DNA of 64,000 nt, from positions 124,001 through 188,000 of the forward strand of contig NZ_JAQIVH010000053.1 in the NCBI RefSeq assembly GCF_028746185.1, written 5' to 3'. How positions within the stretch are numbered: position 1 is the first letter of the stretch; every line of letters starts with the position of its first letter. The DNA is from Paenibacillus_E qinlingensis. GTDB lineage: Bacteria; Bacillota; Bacilli; Paenibacillales; NBRC-103111. Below, in pieces: positions 26,401 through 35,446 of this stretch. The position numbers were made by a program, and so were the translations under genes. The notes beneath the pieces are model-generated. The model saw only the letters and a program-made list of their open reading frames with translations. It searched no databases and was not told where the DNA came from.

Positions 26401-27747
26401 ATGAGAAAACGAACACTGATTGTAAGCACAGGTGCCGTGGCCCTCACGTTCATGCTGTCGGCGTGCAGTATATTTTCGGATAAATCGGAACCAGGGCATG
26501 ATGCGTCTAGTGGAAAAGGTGTCCAGAATGCGCCAATCTTGCTGACCATCCGGCATACACAGGTAAAGGATACCCAGAAGAAACGCCTCGCCATGCTGCA
26601 GGAGGTTGTCAAAGCGACTGAAGCTAAGGTGCCTGGTTTAACGATTACGTTAGATGGCGTAGAGGATAAGGTGAATCGCTTCGAAAAGCTGCGAGCAGAA
26701 ATGGCTGCAGGTAATCCACCAGAAATATTCGACCTGTTCGGAGGCACGGATACCAAGGATTATGTGAAGGCGAATCGCCTGCTGGACCTTACTCCCATCC
26801 TGCAAGAGCTTGGGTTAACAGATAAGTTCTATAGCTTCGAAGAGTTCATGGTGAATGGCAAAATCTATGGGATTCCGATGGCTGGCTATGTGGAAGGCCT
26901 GTACTATAACAAAAAGATTTTGACCCAGCAGGGAATCAAGCTGCCCGAAACCTGGGACGATCTGGTAGCCGCAGCGGCGAAGTTGAAAGCTGCCAAAATT
27001 ACCCCTTTTGCCATGGCCGCTAAAGACTCTTGGGTAATAAATATGATGATTAATACGATGTGGGTGCGCACGGCAGGTGCGGATTCGATCGAGGGCTTTT
27101 TGAATGGGAGCAAGCAATGGACGGACCCAGAGGTATTGAAAGCTTTTGAACAGTATCGAACGCTCATTCAGAAAGACTATTTCCAAGATGGCAGTCTAGC
27201 GCTTGCCTATGCCGAACAGCAAAATACGTTCAGCAGTGGAAACGCCGCTTTCATGTTTGATGGCAGTTGGGCAAATACGCCGCTCCTTGATCCTGAGAAG
27301 TCGGTAATTGCTCGTGATGTCGGCTTCATGAACTTCCCTTCTATGGGGGGGCCAGGAGACGGGTATATCAATGGGGGCTGGTCCAATGCCTATGGCTTTT
27401 CCAAAAAGGTAACACCCGAACAATTGTTGGCGATCAAAGAATTCATAAAGCAAATGTATACAGAATCGATGCAGAAGAGGCAGCTGGTTGAAGAAGGCAT
27501 GCCACCGGCGATGAAGCTGCAAGATACGAGTCAAGTGAACCCCTTGATTACGGAAATATTACATGTGTTTGCGAATAGTAAAGGAACCTTTCCGGCCTTC
27601 GATTCCCGCATTCAAACGAAGGTTCGCGAGAAGCTTGAAAGAGGGATGCAGGAGTTGCTTGGCGGAAGAACAGATCCCGCTTCGCTGATGACGGAATTAC
27701 AGAAGCAGCAAGAGGCTTCGAATAAAGAAGAAACCCATGCCAAATAG
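26401..27747 (+). CDS. Extracellular sugar-binding lipoprotein of an ABC importer
   Basis: 448 residues, family 1 solute-binding protein. The signal peptide ends in the lipobox LSAC with the lipid-modified Cys22. The mature protein has the usual two-lobed pattern, with FDLFGGTDTKDYVKANRLLD, IYGIPMAGYVEGLYYNKKIL and GNAAFMFDGSWA. AAAGGAG precedes the ATG by about 10 nt. It lies 278 nt after the regulator gene and 14 nt before the first permease gene. The ligand is unknown, but the hexosaminidase gene at the end of the operon suggests an N-acetylglucosamine oligosaccharide. Confidence 0.94.
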   Translation: MRKRTLIVSTGAVALTFMLSACSIFSDKSEPGHDASSGKGVQNAPILLTIRHTQVKDTQKKRLAMLQEVVKATEAKVPGLTITLDGVEDKVNRFEKLRAEMAAGNPPEIFDLFGGTDTKDYVKANRLLDLTPILQELGLTDKFYSFEEFMVNGKIYGIPMAGYVEGLYYNKKILTQQGIKLPETWDDLVAAAAKLKAAKITPFAMAAKDSWVINMMINTMWVRTAGADSIEGFLNGSKQWTDPEVLKAFEQYRTLIQKDYFQDGSLALAYAEQQNTFSSGNAAFMFDGSWANTPLLDPEKSVIARDVGFMNFPSMGGPGDGYINGGWSNAYGFSKKVTPEQLLAIKEFIKQMYTESMQKRQLVEEGMPPAMKLQDTSQVNPLITEILHVFANSKGTFPAFDSRIQTKVREKLERGMQELLGGRTDPASLMTELQKQQEASNKEETHAK

Positions 27748-27761
27748 TAGTAGGATGACAT

Positions 27762-28646
27762 ATGAACCGAATGGGAAGAAATGCTTGGGCATATACGCTC
27801 TTTACTTTGCCGACGCTGCTCGTATTTGCGATATTTTTCATCTATCCCATGCTGATGTCGCTGCGTTACGGTTTTACGGAATGGAACGGCATCTCCCCAG
27901 CAACATTGAATGGGCTGGACAATTTCGTTGCAGCTTTTCAAGATCCTTATTTCTGGATTGCGGTGCGAAATAATATGTATTTTATTGGATTTTCCATGGG
28001 GATTCAAATTCCCATAATCGTAGGTATCGCATTGCTTGTGAGTAAACTCAAGCGTTGGATAGCATTTTATAAAACATTGATTTTCCTTCCAACGATTCTA
28101 TCGACTGCAGTCGTAGGAGTGCTCTGGGAATTTATTTATCATCCACAGGCGGGGCTGCTCAACAAAGTCTTAGAAGTTGTCGGTTTATCGAGATGGCAGC
28201 ATGCCTGGCTGGCAGATGGGGCGACGGCGATGCTTGCCATATTGATCACCAACGCTTGGCAATGGATGGGGTTCTATGTGGTGCTCGTAGTATCAGCCAT
28301 CTATGCCATTCCGAAGCATCTGGTGGAAGCCGCTCAATTGGATGGTGCAGGCACCCTGAGACAAGCATGGTTTGTCATTCTGCCGCTGCTAAGACCCGTC
28401 ATTACGGTTATGATGCTCTTATCCATTACGGGGGGCATGAAAGCCATGGACATTGTGGTTGTCATGACAGGCGGGAATCCCTATGGGATTACGGAAGTTA
28501 TGGCCTCCTATATGATCAAAAAAGCGTATCGGATCGGCGAGTATGGCTACGCAAACAGCATCGCGGTACTGATCCTTCTCTTTACGGCTATGTTAACATC
28601 CGTCTTCGGATGGTTCACAAGAAAACAGGAGGAGGTACGATGGTGA
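27762..28646 (+). CDS. ABC sugar transporter permease (MalF type)
   Basis: 294 residues with six predicted membrane helices, starting with YTLFTLPTLLVFAIFFIYPM. The EAA loop that contacts the ATPase is VEAAQLDGAGTLRQAWFVIL followed by LP. The ATG is preceded by AGGATGA. The end overlaps the next permease gene by 7 nt. No ATPase gene is in the cluster, so the importer probably uses a shared MsmX-type ATPase encoded elsewhere, as is common in Bacillota. Confidence 0.95.
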   Translation: MNRMGRNAWAYTLFTLPTLLVFAIFFIYPMLMSLRYGFTEWNGISPATLNGLDNFVAAFQDPYFWIAVRNNMYFIGFSMGIQIPIIVGIALLVSKLKRWIAFYKTLIFLPTILSTAVVGVLWEFIYHPQAGLLNKVLEVVGLSRWQHAWLADGATAMLAILITNAWQWMGFYVVLVVSAIYAIPKHLVEAAQLDGAGTLRQAWFVILPLLRPVITVMMLLSITGGMKAMDIVVVMTGGNPYGITEVMASYMIKKAYRIGEYGYANSIAVLILLFTAMLTSVFGWFTRKQEEVRW

Positions 28647-29458
28647 GAGGAAGCCTCCTGCGCCGTGTTTTTCCACATGCGGTATTGTTGATTTACATCG
28701 GGGTGATATTATTCCCGCTAGGCTGGACACTGAATTCATCCTTCAAAACGAATAAAGAAATCATTACAGCGCCATGGTCCTTTCCTGCAGAGCTTTCGTT
28801 ATCGAATTATTGGAATGCATGGACTGGCGCACATGTGGGTCATTATTTTATGAATAGTGTGTTCAATTCGAGCGTTTCAGCTATCGTTTCGCTAGCGCTA
28901 GGAACTGCAACCGCTTATGCGCTGACTCGCATGTCGTTTCCAAGGCTAAGCCGCGTTCTGAAAAGGATTCTGATCCTAGCTCTGCTGGTACCTGCGGCTT
29001 CCTTGCTGGTTCCTTTATATATGCTCTTAAGGAACTTGCATCTGTATAACACACCGTTAGCATTAATTTTGCCTTATGTAACATTAGGATTGCCTTGGAC
29101 CGTATTCATGGTAAGCAGCTTCCTGAGCTCGATACCGAATGAACTGGAAGAAGCGGGTATCATGGATGGGCTCTCCATTTATGGGTTGTTGTGTCGGATC
29201 ATCGTCCCTATTTCACTACCATCCCTATTTACCGTATTCATGTTGAACTTTCTGACGAGCTGGAATGAATTCATCATGGCTAATTTATTTCTGACCAAAG
29301 AGATGCTGAGGACGCTCCCCGTGAGTATGGTGGCCTTCTATGATCAATTGAATATGAACTACGGTTCGCTATGCGCGGCAATCATGATCAGCATGATTCC
29401 GGTTGTTGTGATGTATCTCCTTCTACAGAGAGGCATCATGGAAAATATTAAAGCCTAA
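28640..29458 (+). CDS. ABC sugar transporter permease (MalG type)
   Basis: About 272 residues with six predicted helices (first: AVLLIYIGVILFPLGWTL). The EAA loop reads EEAGIMDGLSIYGLLCRIIV. The ATG at 28640 has CAGGAGGAGG just upstream and overlaps the previous gene by 7 nt. The frame is open for about 450 nt further upstream, but that stretch lies inside the other permease gene and does not look like protein. It forms the importer with the MalF-type permease and the binding lipoprotein. Confidence 0.95.
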   Translation: MVRGSLLRRVFPHAVLLIYIGVILFPLGWTLNSSFKTNKEIITAPWSFPAELSLSNYWNAWTGAHVGHYFMNSVFNSSVSAIVSLALGTATAYALTRMSFPRLSRVLKRILILALLVPAASLLVPLYMLLRNLHLYNTPLALILPYVTLGLPWTVFMVSSFLSSIPNELEEAGIMDGLSIYGLLCRIIVPISLPSLFTVFMLNFLTSWNEFIMANLFLTKEMLRTLPVSMVAFYDQLNMNYGSLCAAIMISMIPVVVMYLLLQRGIMENIKA

Positions 29459-29485
29459 TTAAACTCGCAAGGAGCGTGTACATAC

Positions 29486-31117
29486 ATGTCAACAGATGGA
29501 ACTAAGAACTATAAGCCGCTTACTTTACGTCAAAAGGTGGGACAACTCTTCGCTTGTGGATTTGACGCACTGGAACCGAATCCTCATATTACGCAATTAA
29601 TCGAGGAGTATGGGATTGGCGGCGTTATTTATTTCCGTCGGAATGTGAAGGACGCTCATCAGCTTGCTCAGCTGTCTGCCGATTTGCAAAACATCTCCCT
29701 CAAAAGTGGCGGCCAACCGTTATTTATTTCTGTGGATCAAGAAGGCGGAATGGTCTCACGGGTTGAAAAAGGAGCGACGTTACTGCCTGGTAATATGGCA
29801 TTAGGTGCTGCTTTCGCACCATCTGGCGTCTACGCCAGCGCGAAAGTGATGGGCAAAGAGCTTCGTCAAATGGGCGTGAACATGAACTTGGCTCCTTGTT
29901 TAGACATTAATAATAACCCGTTAAATCCCGTCATTGGCGTCCGTTCTTATGGTGAAACGGCAGCGATAGTAAGTGATATGGGAACGCACGCTGTTAAAGG
30001 CTTGCAAGACATGGGCGTTATCGCAACCGTGAAGCATTTCCCTGGACATGGGGATACCACAGCGGATTCGCATCATGATTTGCCTGTGGTGCCGCATAGC
30101 ATGGAGCGATTGATGGAGTTGGAGCTTGCCCCGTTCATCAAAGCGATTGAAGGCGGCGTAGATGCCATTATGTCGGCACATGTGGTCTTTGAAGCCCTGG
30201 AAGACAGCAGTGTACCTTCGACGTTATCGTATAAGATACTGACGGAACTGCTGCGCGGCGAGCTTGGCTTCAAAGGGCTTATCGTCACAGATTGCTTAGA
30301 GATGAAGGCGATCTCCGAGGGGGTTGGCGTAGCGGAAGGTGCAGTTCGTGCACTGGAAGCGGGAGCGGATATTTTGCTCGTTAGTCATGAGTTGGAGCGT
30401 CAGATAGCGGCTATGGAAGCAGTCATTGCAGCTGTGGAAAGCGGTCGTATTTCTGAAGCACGCATTGATGAGTCTGTACTGCGCATTATGACGTACAAAT
30501 ATAAGCGTGACATTCGATTTGATACGCAAACGCCGATTCCGGAGGGGCCGATCTCGACACCTGAGCATCAGGCGTTGGCAAAGGAACTGAGTCGTAAGAG
30601 CATCACGAAGGTCAAAGATGATGTCGGTAAGAACCTTCAAATTAACGATAAAACGTGTGTGATCTGGACAGAAGTTCAATCAGGGACGGAAATCGATGAG
30701 GTTGTTGATCGTGAGGGAACTCTTGGGAGCGTTTTGTCCGAATTAGCGGGAGAGCCGGTTCGTGAAATTTACTTAGGTCTCCAGCCAAGCTATGAGGATA
30801 TTGCAGAGATGATTAAGCTTTGTGAAGACGCTGAGCAAGTCGTTATCGTCACTTACAATGCGACTTTCTCCGTGGGTCAAACCGCTTTAGTAAGAGCTTT
30901 GGCCAAACTGGATGGACTGCATCTGATTGTAGCAGCTGGACGTAATCCATATGACCTGCTTGAATTCCCTGAAGTGAAAACGTATTATGCTTGTTACGAG
31001 AATCGACCTCTGGCGATGGTTTCATTAGCCAATGTATTGCTTGGTAGTGAAGCAGCTGTCGGACGGTTACCTGTGAGTTTATCCGAGCAATATCCGATTG
31101 GCTGGAGACAGGATTAG
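29486..31117 (+). CDS. nagZ: Beta-N-acetylhexosaminidase, GH3 (NagZ-like)
   Basis: 543 residues without signal peptide, so cytoplasmic. Glycoside hydrolase family 3 enzymes of the NagZ type remove terminal N-acetylglucosamine from chito-oligosaccharides or muropeptides. The N-terminal barrel has the signature KHFPGHGDTTADSHHDLP near residues 183-200, which supplies the His-Asp acid/base pair of NagZ, and the nucleophile Asp near residue 269 in IVTDCLEM. The C-terminal domain of about 200 residues is the GH3_C type. The ribosome site is CAAGGAG. It closes the operon after the binding protein and two permeases, and suggests that imported sugars contain amino sugars. Recycling of its own cell wall is the alternative. 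Confidence 0.9.
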   Translation: MSTDGTKNYKPLTLRQKVGQLFACGFDALEPNPHITQLIEEYGIGGVIYFRRNVKDAHQLAQLSADLQNISLKSGGQPLFISVDQEGGMVSRVEKGATLLPGNMALGAAFAPSGVYASAKVMGKELRQMGVNMNLAPCLDINNNPLNPVIGVRSYGETAAIVSDMGTHAVKGLQDMGVIATVKHFPGHGDTTADSHHDLPVVPHSMERLMELELAPFIKAIEGGVDAIMSAHVVFEALEDSSVPSTLSYKILTELLRGELGFKGLIVTDCLEMKAISEGVGVAEGAVRALEAGADILLVSHELERQIAAMEAVIAAVESGRISEARIDESVLRIMTYKYKRDIRFDTQTPIPEGPISTPEHQALAKELSRKSITKVKDDVGKNLQINDKTCVIWTEVQSGTEIDEVVDREGTLGSVLSELAGEPVREIYLGLQPSYEDIAEMIKLCEDAEQVVIVTYNATFSVGQTALVRALAKLDGLHLIVAAGRNPYDLLEFPEVKTYYACYENRPLAMVSLANVLLGSEAAVGRLPVSLSEQYPIGWRQD

Positions 31118-31180
31118 GGGAAAATAAATATACAGAATTTATATCTAGCATCTTGGCGCATCTCCTTGTAAAATCAGATA

Positions 31181-31256
31181 GGCTTGTGAAACTTTTCCTT
31201 TCCCGTTACGTAGGAACAATGCGCACATTTCACCGCACTTCACGCATTTCACAAGC
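31181..31256 (+). promoter_or_regulatory. Inverted and direct repeats upstream of the MFS gene
   Basis: GCTTGTGAAA at 31181 and its exact complement TTTCACAAGC at 31247 enclose 56 nt. The right half also has three direct copies of a TTTCAC-like unit (CACATTTCAC, CGCACTTCAC, GCATTTCAC). It could be a closing stem of a small leader RNA or a set of operator half-sites (TTGTGAAA resembles half of a Rex or CRP-type site). No identification is possible from sequence alone. Confidence 0.45.
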
Positions 31257-31288
31257 GATCTATTTTGCAAAGGGGTGTTTTTTTTCTC

Positions 31289-32548
31289 ATGAGTCTTGCT
31301 AATGTTCAATCTGAGCCAACTATGCGATCATTTTTTACCAATCGATTTGTTCAAACCATTATGCTATCGGGCATTTTACTTCAAATCGGAATTTGGGTAC
31401 GTAACTTTGCGATTCTGCTCTATGTGACGGACATGACGAATAATGATCCATATTCGCTTTCTTTAATCTCGGTAGCGGAGTTCGCGCCGATATTTATCTT
31501 CTCCTTTATCGGTGGGGCATTCGCCGATCGCTGGAGGCCCAAGTTAACGATGGTCTGGTGCGATTTACTTAGCGCAGCATCCGTCTTTGTTATTTTGATC
31601 ACGTTGTATATGGGATCTTGGAAAGCGATTTTCTTTGCTACGTTGGTATCATCGATTCTCTCTCAATTCTCCCAACCTTCCAACATGAAGCTATTTAAAG
31701 TGCATGTCCCTGCATCGCAAATGCAGCTTGGGATGTCGATGTTTCAATCGATGATGGCGATCTTTATGATTTTAGGGCCAATGTTGGGTTCATTCATCTA
31801 TTATCGTTTCGGAATCGAAACGGCTGTAGCGATCATGGGAACATGTTTCCTGCTATCAGCTCTGGTTCTTACGTTCTTGCCTAAGGATATGAAAGAAGAT
31901 ACATCAGAGCCGCGCACTACGCATATTTTTACAGAAATGGGTCAAGGCTTCCGTTATGTGTTGAGGAACCGTATGTTAGTTATCCTCGGTGGTTGTTTTG
32001 CCGTTGCTGGTCTAGCTATTGGTTTGATCAGTCCACTTGGCATTTTTCTAGTTACCGAGCACTTGGGTCTAGAGAAGTCGAACTTGCAGTGGTTCATGGT
32101 GGCGAACGGTGCCGCAATGATCGTAGGCGGAGGCGTAACAATGGCCTTTGCTAAGAAAATTTCCCCACAAGCGATGCTCGCCATCGGTATGGCGGTTAGC
32201 GCAGTTACCTTTGCTATGATTGGTGTTACGCATTTGGTGTGGTTGGCACTTCTGATGCAGTTTATCTCAGGACTAGTGATGCCAGCTATTCAGATCGGGA
32301 TTAGTACATTAATTCTTGGGAATACCGAGGAATCTTTCGTCGGACGTGTGAATGGTATTCTAACGCCGCTCTTTATGGGTTCTATGGTTATTACCATGAG
32401 TCTTGCGGGTACGATTAAAGCATCGTTCTCCCTAGAATCGATCTATCTCACATCGGCGTTGCTTTTTGTTATCGGTGTGATCATTATGGTGCCGTCTTTG
32501 AAAATGAAATCTGCTCCAATTCCACAGCCGAGCAGTGAACTGAAGTAA
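31289..32548 (+). CDS. MFS transporter
   Basis: About 419 residues, with roughly 12 hydrophobic segments, in the major facilitator superfamily; the ADRWRPKLTM loop after helix 2 is the family's conserved A-motif position. It resembles the MFS_3/enterobactin-exporter group of drug or metabolite exporters. The ATG at 31289 is preceded by AAAGGGGTG at a long spacing (about 13 nt); a TTG at 31265 is the only in-frame alternative upstream and sits at the ribosome site itself. The gene ends at a strong bidirectional terminator and is convergent with a DeoR gene. The substrate is unknown. Confidence 0.88.
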   Translation: MSLANVQSEPTMRSFFTNRFVQTIMLSGILLQIGIWVRNFAILLYVTDMTNNDPYSLSLISVAEFAPIFIFSFIGGAFADRWRPKLTMVWCDLLSAASVFVILITLYMGSWKAIFFATLVSSILSQFSQPSNMKLFKVHVPASQMQLGMSMFQSMMAIFMILGPMLGSFIYYRFGIETAVAIMGTCFLLSALVLTFLPKDMKEDTSEPRTTHIFTEMGQGFRYVLRNRMLVILGGCFAVAGLAIGLISPLGIFLVTEHLGLEKSNLQWFMVANGAAMIVGGGVTMAFAKKISPQAMLAIGMAVSAVTFAMIGVTHLVWLALLMQFISGLVMPAIQIGISTLILGNTEESFVGRVNGILTPLFMGSMVITMSLAGTIKASFSLESIYLTSALLFVIGVIIMVPSLKMKSAPIPQPSSELK

Positions 32549-32560
32549 GAATGAACAACG

Positions 32561-32606
32561 AAAAAGCGATATCTCTTGGCCGGATGGCTAAGGATATCGC
32601 TTTTTT
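32561..32606. terminator. Bidirectional terminator between MFS and DeoR genes
   Basis: AAAAAGCGATATC and GATATCGCTTTTTT form a perfect stem with A and T runs on both sides, placed between two convergent genes. Confidence 0.95.
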
Positions 32607-32610
32607 GTTG

Positions 32611-33366
32611 TTATAGAAATGGCGTTCCTGATTCCTTGAAGGCCAGCTTCATTTCAGGCGTAATGGAGGAGTCGCTAATGATGCCAACGGCTTCCTGCAC
32701 CTCGCCAATCACAAATAAGGAGCTTCGACTAAATTTGGAATGATCCGCCACGAGATACGTTTCCATGGACTGCTTCATCATCCGGCGATTCGTTTCGGCT
32801 TCAAGCTCATTGTAGATCATCATGCCGCGGGATAGGGAAATGCCATCGCAGCCCATGAACGTTTTGCGGATACTAAGGTTCTCGAGCGTCGCATTGGCCA
32901 GTGGACCTGATAGCTCAAAGGTTTGTGTGCGAATCACACCACCGGTTAGTATCAGCTGCAGTCCAGGCGTGCCGATGAGTTCGTAGGCAATATTCACGGC
33001 ATTCGTAATGACGGTTAGATTTTTGAATTGGTTCAGCTTTTTGGCGATGAAAGTCGTTGTCGTACCACCTGTCAGCCCGATAATATCGCCATCTTCGATG
33101 TAACGAAGGGCTTTGTCCGCAATTTCTTTCTTCTCATCAGTGTAGAGGTCCATTTTATTAAAGAAGGGGACTTCCACTTTCAAGCTTTCAAGTACTGCCC
33201 CGCCAAAGGTGCGGATGCAACGTTTCTCTCCTTCGAGAATTTCTAAATCTCGTCGTGCTGTTGCTTCAGAGACATTGAATTGCTTCACAATATCCGTCAA
33301 AGCAATGGAGCCTTTATCTTTAATCGCATGCATAATGGCATCTCGGCGAACATCGGTCTTTCCCAT
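32611..33366 (-). CDS. DeoR/GlpR family transcriptional regulator
   Basis: 251 residues. The N-terminal DeoR helix-turn-helix (IVKQFNVSEATARRDLEIL) is followed by the sugar-phosphate-sensing DeoRC domain with DIIGLTGGTTTTFIAKKL, LTVITNAVNIA, MGCDGISLSRGMM and ADHSKFSR, the standard family landmarks. TAGGGGG lies upstream of the ATG. Such proteins usually repress a sugar catabolic operon and respond to a phosphorylated sugar. No obvious sugar kinase operon is adjacent, so its targets are not clear; the divergent secreted-protein gene at 33618 is the nearest. Confidence 0.92.
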   Translation of the reverse strand: MGKTDVRRDAIMHAIKDKGSIALTDIVKQFNVSEATARRDLEILEGEKRCIRTFGGAVLESLKVEVPFFNKMDLYTDEKKEIADKALRYIEDGDIIGLTGGTTTTFIAKKLNQFKNLTVITNAVNIAYELIGTPGLQLILTGGVIRTQTFELSGPLANATLENLSIRKTFMGCDGISLSRGMMIYNELEAETNRRMMKQSMETYLVADHSKFSRSSLFVIGEVQEAVGIISDSSITPEMKLAFKESGTPFL

Positions 33367-33617
33367 GGTGTACCCCCTAAAGCTCCCGATCTGGGAAGCT
33401 TGCTACTTCCTTTTATTTTATCATGGTCAAAGATACTCGTCCATCTGGCGATGCTTGTATCGACCGTTTTTGTAGTTATTTTTGCTTGAAGTGTGCAATT
33501 CTAAAAAATTTTGAAGGTGCATCAAACCGATAACATGCAGGGCTCGTTACCTTAAGAGGAAAAGCATTCAACAGTAATGAGATTGCTTCATCCCATTGAA
33601 GGAGGCGAATAGCCAGA

Positions 33618-35297
33618 ATGAGAAATTTTAAAGTAGTCGTACTTTCAGTTTGTATGCTCTTAGGCGTTGTCTTCGGTTTGACAGCTTTGACAACCCATGC
33701 GGCTGAGCAAGTGCAAGTCAAATCGGAAACCGATATTGCCGGTGATCTCGGTATTCTGCAAGGTGAAGGAAGCGGGCTTACGCCTGAATATTTGGGGAAG
33801 TCGACAACGAGATATCAAGCGGCCATCATGTATCTTCGTCTAAAAGGGTTGGAAGCGGAGGCTCTGGCTTATCGTGGAACGGATAATTTTAAAGATGTGA
33901 GCCTCGTGTACAAGGAAGGTCAGGCGGTACTTGGTTATTTGAAAGCGCATCCTGAGCTCGGTTGGCAAGGAACAGGCGGTGATCTGTTTGATCCAACAGC
34001 TGGTATTACAGCTCAGGCTTATTACAAGGTTTTGCTGGAAGCTTTGGGTTACAAGCAAGGTGCGGATTTTGAGTTTGCTCAAGTACTTGATTATGCAGGG
34101 CAGAAGGGTTTATCTAAAATCGCAAGTGCACAGCATGTCGTGAATATGAACATAGCGACCGCAACGATTGAAGCCTTGCAGGCTACGCTGAAAGATGGAG
34201 GCAAATCGTTAGCAACCCTTTTATCAGAAAAAGGAATTGTCGCTGCGGATAAGCTGAACGTGCTTACTTATACCTCACTGCAATTGAAGAAAAATGAGGC
34301 ATTAGGAAGCTACCTGAGCGATTCCAAAGGAATGACGCTTTATTATTTCACGAAGGATGCTGCAGATGTGAATTCTTGCGTGGATACTTGTCTGACGAAA
34401 TGGCCGATTTATTATAGTGATAAATTGATCGTACCTGCTGGTTTTAACTCGGCTGATTTTGGCGCTTTCGTACGTGCAGACGGCAAGAAGCAGCTGACAT
34501 ACAAAGGTTGGCCGCTATACTATTTCGCAGGTGATTTGGCGGCTGGCGATGCATTAGGTGATGCGGTAGGCAAGATTTGGTATGTAATTAAGCCTTCGGC
34601 AGGGATCGCTTTGGGGACAAAAGCGGATCTTGGTAACTTCTTCACAGACACGAATGGCCTGGCGCTGTATTATTATGATAAAGACACGAAGGGCGTAAGT
34701 AACTGTTCTGGTAAATGTTTGGAAAAATGGCCATTGTTCTATGCCGATCATGTGGCTGCACTAACGGGAGTAAACCAGGCTGATTTCGGTACAATCGTTC
34801 GCGCTGATGGGAAGAAACAAACGACATATAAAGGCTTCCCTCTGTATTACTGGGTAGATGATAAAAAGATGGGCGATACGTTGGGGCAAAATGTAGGAAA
34901 TGTCTGGTTCGTCATCGATCCCGTGAAATTCAGCGGTACGAAGGCAGTTAACAGTTCGGTGAAAACTAGCAAATCCGACGTACTCGGTACATATCTCGTT
35001 GATAGTAATGGCATGGCGCTCTATCTATTCACGAAGGATAAAGGGGATGTCAATGCATGTGTGGGGTCATGTCTAGTCAACTGGCCAATCTACTATGATG
35101 AGCATCTGACCGTGTCGAGTGACTTGAACGCAAGTGATTTTGGCGTGTTCACACGTAGCGATGGCAAGATGCAGAATACGTACAAAGGCTGGCCGTTGTA
35201 CTACTGGATTAAGGATACCAACCCTGGCGAGACGACGGGACAAAATGTCGGGAAAGTATGGTTCGTACTTGATCCGCTTAAAACGGAAAGCAGATAA
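33618..35297 (+). CDS. Secreted protein with three Cys-containing COG4315-type repeats
   Basis: 559 residues with a signal peptide (VVVLSVCMLLGVVFGLTALT, cleavage after THA). An N-terminal part of about 200 residues weakly resembles SLH-type modules (ILQGEGSGLTPEYLGKSTTR). Three repeats of about 105 residues follow, each with CxxxCLxxWPxxY, then F.RADGKKQ.TYKG(W/F)PLYY and a final GxVWFV. This pattern matches the secreted repeat of unknown function in COG4315/PF03640. Two Cys per repeat suggest disulphides or a redox or metal role; this is inference. The ribosome site is GAAGGAGG. The next genes encode an ECF sigma factor and its anti-sigma factor, so it may be a target or part of the same envelope unit. 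Confidence 0.85.
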   Translation: MRNFKVVVLSVCMLLGVVFGLTALTTHAAEQVQVKSETDIAGDLGILQGEGSGLTPEYLGKSTTRYQAAIMYLRLKGLEAEALAYRGTDNFKDVSLVYKEGQAVLGYLKAHPELGWQGTGGDLFDPTAGITAQAYYKVLLEALGYKQGADFEFAQVLDYAGQKGLSKIASAQHVVNMNIATATIEALQATLKDGGKSLATLLSEKGIVAADKLNVLTYTSLQLKKNEALGSYLSDSKGMTLYYFTKDAADVNSCVDTCLTKWPIYYSDKLIVPAGFNSADFGAFVRADGKKQLTYKGWPLYYFAGDLAAGDALGDAVGKIWYVIKPSAGIALGTKADLGNFFTDTNGLALYYYDKDTKGVSNCSGKCLEKWPLFYADHVAALTGVNQADFGTIVRADGKKQTTYKGFPLYYWVDDKKMGDTLGQNVGNVWFVIDPVKFSGTKAVNSSVKTSKSDVLGTYLVDSNGMALYLFTKDKGDVNACVGSCLVNWPIYYDEHLTVSSDLNASDFGVFTRSDGKMQNTYKGWPLYYWIKDTNPGETTGQNVGKVWFVLDPLKTESR

Positions 35298-35329
35298 GCG
35301 TGAAGAATTGAAGATGAGAAATGAAAATG

Positions 35330-35370
35330 CACTTCAACCGACTGCTTAGGCAGAAAGGTTGGAGTGTTTT
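35330..35370 (+). terminator. Intrinsic terminator after the secreted repeat protein
   Basis: CACTTCAACC pairs with GGTTGGAGTG around an inner CTGC/GCAG hairpin, followed by four T. Confidence 0.85.
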
Positions 35371-35446
35371 GTCCATTTTAGCTACAAATATGATATGGTT
35401 GATAGAGTGAATTTGTCTTCTATTTCGACTCGGGGAGTGCCACGTT

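Noticed and set aside
28193..28639. N-terminal extension of the second permease in the 27.7-29.5 kb operon
   Set aside because: It overlaps the first permease gene, is Cys/His rich without membrane character, and a strong ribosome site precedes the ATG at 28640.
31181..31256. Rex operator
   Set aside because: Rex sites need the two TTGTGAA half-sites adjacent; here they are 56 nt apart, so only half-site similarity remains.
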